From Phycisphaerales bacterium (GTDB lineage Bacteria; Planctomycetota; Phycisphaerae; UBA1845; UTPLA1), in the NCBI GenBank assembly GCA_020639075.1, contig JACKHI010000001.1, positions 1,054,001-1,118,000 on the forward strand: 64,000 nt of DNA. The letters run 5' to 3'. The translations under genes and the position numbers were made by a program. The notes under the pieces were generated by a model, which worked only from the letters and a program-made list of their open reading frames with translations, searched no databases and was not told the origin of the DNA. Each line of letters opens with the position of its first letter. Position 1 is the stretch's first letter. Positions 60,905 through 64,000 of the stretch are shown here, in pieces.

Positions 60905-63900
60905 TCAATTCTGCTGTTCGCCGGCGCTGACGCCGCCGCCGCCCGCCTGATCGTCCATCGGGGCCGGACCGATCGGTGCACCGCTGTCGAGGACCCGCTT
61001 CATTTCGCCCATGGCGGCACGCGGCATGACGGCTTCCGCGGCCGCGGCTTCCGCCTCGGCCATGCCTGCCATCGTGCCCGCTCCCGGCATCTGGACCTCG
61101 CGCGTCTCTTCCTCGATCGGATTGCCCATATGGGCGACGAACATGTCCTGATAGGGCTTGAACGCCGTACCGGCCGGAATCAGGTGGCCGAGAATGACGT
61201 TCTCCTTCAGGCCTGTCAGGAAGTCGGACTGGCTGCCCAGCGCGGCCTCGGTCAGGACCTTGGTCGTCTCCTGGAAGCTCGCGGCCGAGATGAACGAATC
61301 GCTCTGCAGCGCGGCCTTCGTGATACCGAGGAGTTGGGTCGAGGCCGTCGCCGGCTTGGGCTTGCGTCCCTTGGCCGGATCCTTGCCTTCGTCATCCAGT
61401 TTCTCGTTGGTCACGCTCAGCTCGTCCTTGGAGACGATCTGGCCTTCGATGTACTCCGAGTCGCCCGGATCCGTGATGCGAACGCTCTTGGCCAGCGCCA
61501 TGTTGATCGCCTGGAATCGATGCCGATCGGCGACTTCGCCCGGCAACAGGTTCGAGTCGCCCGGATTGTCGATCTTCACCTTTCGCAGCATCTGGCTCAG
61601 GATCGTCTCGATGTGCTTGTCGTTGATGCCCACGTTCTGCGAACGATAGACGGACTGCACTTCCTTGATCAGGTAGGTGTGAAGGTCGTCTTCGCCCTTA
61701 ATCGCGAGGATGTCGTGCGGCACGAGCGGACCATCGCAGAGCGGATCGCCGGCATCGACGTGATCGCCCGCATGGACGAGCAGGTGCTTGTCCTGCGGTA
61801 CGTGATGCTCGCGAGACTCGAGGTCCTTGCTGTCCGGATTGACGATGATCGTCATCTTGCCGCGGCGCTTGTCGCTGCGAATCTCAACGGTGCCCGAGAT
61901 TTCCGACATGACGGCCGGCTCTTTCGGCTTCCGAGCTTCGAACAATTCCGTTACGCGGGGCAGACCGCCGGTGATGTCCTGCGTACCCGACAGTTCGCGA
62001 GGCCGTCGTGCGAGAAGAGAACCGGCCTTCACGCTATCGCCCTCGGCGACTTCGATGCGGGCCTTCGCGGGCAGGTAGTGGTATTCGAGAATCTTGCCGT
62101 CCTTGTCCTCGATGATGACCTGCGGGTTCTTATCGCCGCGATGCTCGACGACGACGTATCGGCTCTTGCCCTTGGCTTCCGAGTCGATACGAACGGTCTC
62201 GCCCTCGACGACGTCCTGGAATCGAATCTGACCCGCGGCTTCGGCGAGGATCGGCGTCAAGTGCGGATCCCATTCGCAGAGGATCGCGCGGCGTTCGATC
62301 TGTTCGCCTTCCTTGACCATGATTCTTGCACCGTACGGGATCTTGTGCTTCTCGAGCTCTCTTCCCTTGTCGTCATTGATCGCGAGTTCGCCGTTGCGCT
62401 TGAGAACGATCAAGCAGGCGACTTGCGTCTCGGGATCGGTGAACGGGACGGCATTCAGGCTGTGGAATGCGACGGTACCGGCATTGACCGACGCGATGTT
62501 GCTGTCGATGACTGCTCGGCTCGCGACGCCGCCGGTGTGGAACGTTCGCATCGTGAGCTGCGTGCCCGGCTCGCCGATCGACTGGGCGGCGATGATGCCG
62601 ACGGCCATTCCGCATTCAACAAGCTGACCGCTCGACATATCCATGCCGTAGCAACGCGCACAGACGCCGACCGGCGATTCGCACGTCAACGGGCTGCGAA
62701 CGCGAATGCGATCGAGGCCGAGACCGCCCTGATCGGGCGCGCCTTCGATGCGTCGCGCGATCTGCGTCGTGATGATCTGGTTTTCCTTGACGATCGTCTC
62801 ATCGGTCACGGGGTGCTTGATGGTATCCCGCGCGACGCGACCCACGATGGAATCGGCGAGCGGAATATCGACTTCTTCACCCTTGTATTGGGCGCCCTTG
62901 GTGATGCCCTTGATCGTACCGCAGTCGACCATCGAGACGATGAGGTTCTGGGCGACGTCGGCAAGCTTGCGCGTCAGGTATCCCGAGTCGGCCGTCTTCA
63001 AGGCCGTGTCGGCCAGACCTTTTCGGGCGCCGTGGGTCGAGCTGAAGTACTCGAGCACGCTCAGGCCTTCGCGGAAGTTCGCCTTGATCGGCGTTTCGAT
63101 GATTTCGCCCGACGGCTTGGCCATGAGGGCTCGCATACCGGCGAGCTGTCGAATCTGATCGACGCTACCGCGAGCGCCGGAATCGGACATCAGGTAGATC
63201 GGATTGAGGTACTTGATGGCGCCTTCATCCGTGGACTGGACGTAGTGGCCTTCCTTGTCGCGGAAGTCGCTCTTGAATTCGGCCATCATCGCCTCGGTCA
63301 CCTGCTCGCGGACGTGGACCCAGATATCGATGAGGGCGTTGTAACGTTCGAGGTCGGTGATCTGACCATGCTGGTAGGCGCGGAGAATGCGATCGACCTT
63401 CTTCTGGGCGCCGTCGATGATCAGCTTCTTCTTCTCGGGAATGCGCATGTCCGTCAGGCCGAATGACAGGCCCGCCGTCGTGCTCCATTTGAAGCCGATC
63501 TGTTTGATGCTGTCGAGCAGGTCGATCGTATGGGATCGGCCGAGAATCTCGTAGCAATCCGCAATGACGCGCGACGCGCCCTTCGAACTGAGCGGATAGT
63601 TGTAGTACGGCATGTCCGGATGGAGCATGTCGTTGAAGATGAGCCGACCGACCGTCGTTTCGATGATGCGGTTCTTCGGGCTCGGCTCTTTCAGGCTCTT
63701 CTGGTTCGTGACCATCGTCGAGCGCGTGATGCGCACGCGGATCGGCTCGTGAATGCCGAGCTTGCCGACTTCGAAGGCCATGATCGCCTCTGTGGCGGTC
63801 GTGAACACGCGCTTGGCTTCGGGCTTCGTCGGTTCCTTGTGATGGTCGCACGTCAGGTAGAAGATGCCCATGACGATGTCCTGGCTCGGCGACATGATCG

Positions 63901-64000
63901 GCGAGCCGCTCGCAGGGCTGAAAATGTTATTCGTCGCGAGCATCAGGATGTGCGCTTCGGCCTGCGCTTCGATCGACAGCGGCAGGTGGACGGCCATCTG
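60905..64000 (-). CDS. rpoC: RNA polymerase beta' subunit, C-terminal part (cut by window end)
   Basis: The last 1031 codons of rpoC. The visible part starts at QMAVHLPLSIEAQAEAHIL, just after the active-site region, and continues with NNIFSPASGSPIMSPSQD, the bridge-helix/trigger-loop region (GIIAAQSIGEPGTQLTMRTFHTGG), the second zinc site (CESPVGVCARCYGMD) and the C-terminal domain (LPRVTELFEARKPKEPA). The C-terminal tail is Ala/Met/Gly-rich and longer than in model bacteria. The gene continues beyond base 64000. Confidence 0.98.
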   Translation of the reverse strand, partial: QMAVHLPLSIEAQAEAHILMLATNNIFSPASGSPIMSPSQDIVMGIFYLTCDHHKEPTKPEAKRVFTTATEAIMAFEVGKLGIHEPIRVRITRSTMVTNQKSLKEPSPKNRIIETTVGRLIFNDMLHPDMPYYNYPLSSKGASRVIADCYEILGRSHTIDLLDSIKQIGFKWSTTAGLSFGLTDMRIPEKKKLIIDGAQKKVDRILRAYQHGQITDLERYNALIDIWVHVREQVTEAMMAEFKSDFRDKEGHYVQSTDEGAIKYLNPIYLMSDSGARGSVDQIRQLAGMRALMAKPSGEIIETPIKANFREGLSVLEYFSSTHGARKGLADTALKTADSGYLTRKLADVAQNLIVSMVDCGTIKGITKGAQYKGEEVDIPLADSIVGRVARDTIKHPVTDETIVKENQIITTQIARRIEGAPDQGGLGLDRIRVRSPLTCESPVGVCARCYGMDMSSGQLVECGMAVGIIAAQSIGEPGTQLTMRTFHTGGVASRAVIDSNIASVNAGTVAFHSLNAVPFTDPETQVACLIVLKRNGELAINDDKGRELEKHKIPYGARIMVKEGEQIERRAILCEWDPHLTPILAEAAGQIRFQDVVEGETVRIDSEAKGKSRYVVVEHRGDKNPQVIIEDKDGKILEYHYLPAKARIEVAEGDSVKAGSLLARRPRELSGTQDITGGLPRVTELFEARKPKEPAVMSEISGTVEIRSDKRRGKMTIIVNPDSKDLESREHHVPQDKHLLVHAGDHVDAGDPLCDGPLVPHDILAIKGEDDLHTYLIKEVQSVYRSQNVGINDKHIETILSQMLRKVKIDNPGDSNLLPGEVADRHRFQAINMALAKSVRITDPGDSEYIEGQIVSKDELSVTNEKLDDEGKDPAKGRKPKPATASTQLLGITKAALQSDSFISAASFQETTKVLTEAALGSQSDFLTGLKENVILGHLIPAGTAFKPYQDMFVAHMGNPIEEETREVQMPGAGTMAGMAEAEAAAAEAVMPRAAMGEMKRVLDSGAPIGPAPMDDQAGGGGVSAGEQQN

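Noticed and set aside
61130..63466. A 778-codon open frame on the plus strand opposite rpoC
   Set aside because: It is an antisense shadow of an unambiguous rpoC sequence.
1..64000. CRISPR arrays and tRNA genes
   Set aside because: No regularly spaced 25-40 base repeats with unique spacers and no tRNA-like cloverleaf with a T-loop motif were seen; the regular 10-base arrays are far too short in period.

Overview
This GC-rich window reads as a piece of a Planctomycetes chromosome, perhaps from a Phycisphaerae-like or other deep lineage. The clues are a DUF1800/DUF1501 gene pair with Tat-type leaders, several very large secreted proteins ending in dockerin-like repeats, a family of small membrane proteins with a Cys-x-x-Cys-Gly-Tyr-Ser-Leu zinc ribbon, many Cys-anchored lipoproteins, and a two-GroEL chaperone cluster. 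Taxonomy is an inference from gene content; no 16S gene is present.

Layout. 1-5853 (minus): a chaperone gene set transcribed groEL2, groES, groEL1, dnaJ, grpE, fmdB-like (cut by the window edge). 5854-16074 (minus): two hairpin terminators, a small exported protein, then DUF1800, DUF1501 and a 1864-residue cysteine-rich modular protein. 16677-20225 (minus): three tandem zinc-ribbon membrane paralogues followed by an unrecognised HExxH protein. 20396-22774: a NifU-type scaffold and two lipoproteins. 23200-38410: an accessory region holding REP-like palindromes with one broken, one full-length but probably inactive and one fragmentary RAYT transposase copy, an IS110-family element, 193-bp direct repeats, a gene split by a stop codon and an unusual membrane protein. 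38900-45244 (plus): a possible attenuator leader, MATE efflux pump, GNAT acetyltransferase, small membrane protein and ileS. 45289-58033: a metzincin/beta-helix secreted protein, methyltransferase, a tandem alpha/beta-hydrolase family with a decayed third copy, purN, a lipoprotein, thiolase, a hairpin-rich intergenic region and a transglutaminase-esterase fusion. 58544-64000 (minus): a small GspE-N-like protein, a palindrome cluster, then the informational set rpoC (partial), rpsL, rpsG.

How the genes fit together. Protein folding (GroEL/ES, DnaJ, GrpE), transcription and translation (RpoC, S12, S7, IleRS) form the conserved skeleton. Between these lie secreted and lipid-anchored proteins that suggest a heavy investment in the cell surface, and repeat-rich intergenic stretches.

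The least explained signals are: intergenic arrays of GCAAA/TTTGC placed exactly 10 bases apart at several distant loci; a hairpin-rich, gene-free stretch near 55.2-55.4 kb; a short ORF plus intrinsic terminator directly ahead of the MATE gene; an intact-looking RAYT whose catalytic tyrosine is aspartate; and a giant protein whose hydrolase domain has lost its nucleophilic serine. All functional calls come from reading motifs by eye; no database search was run.
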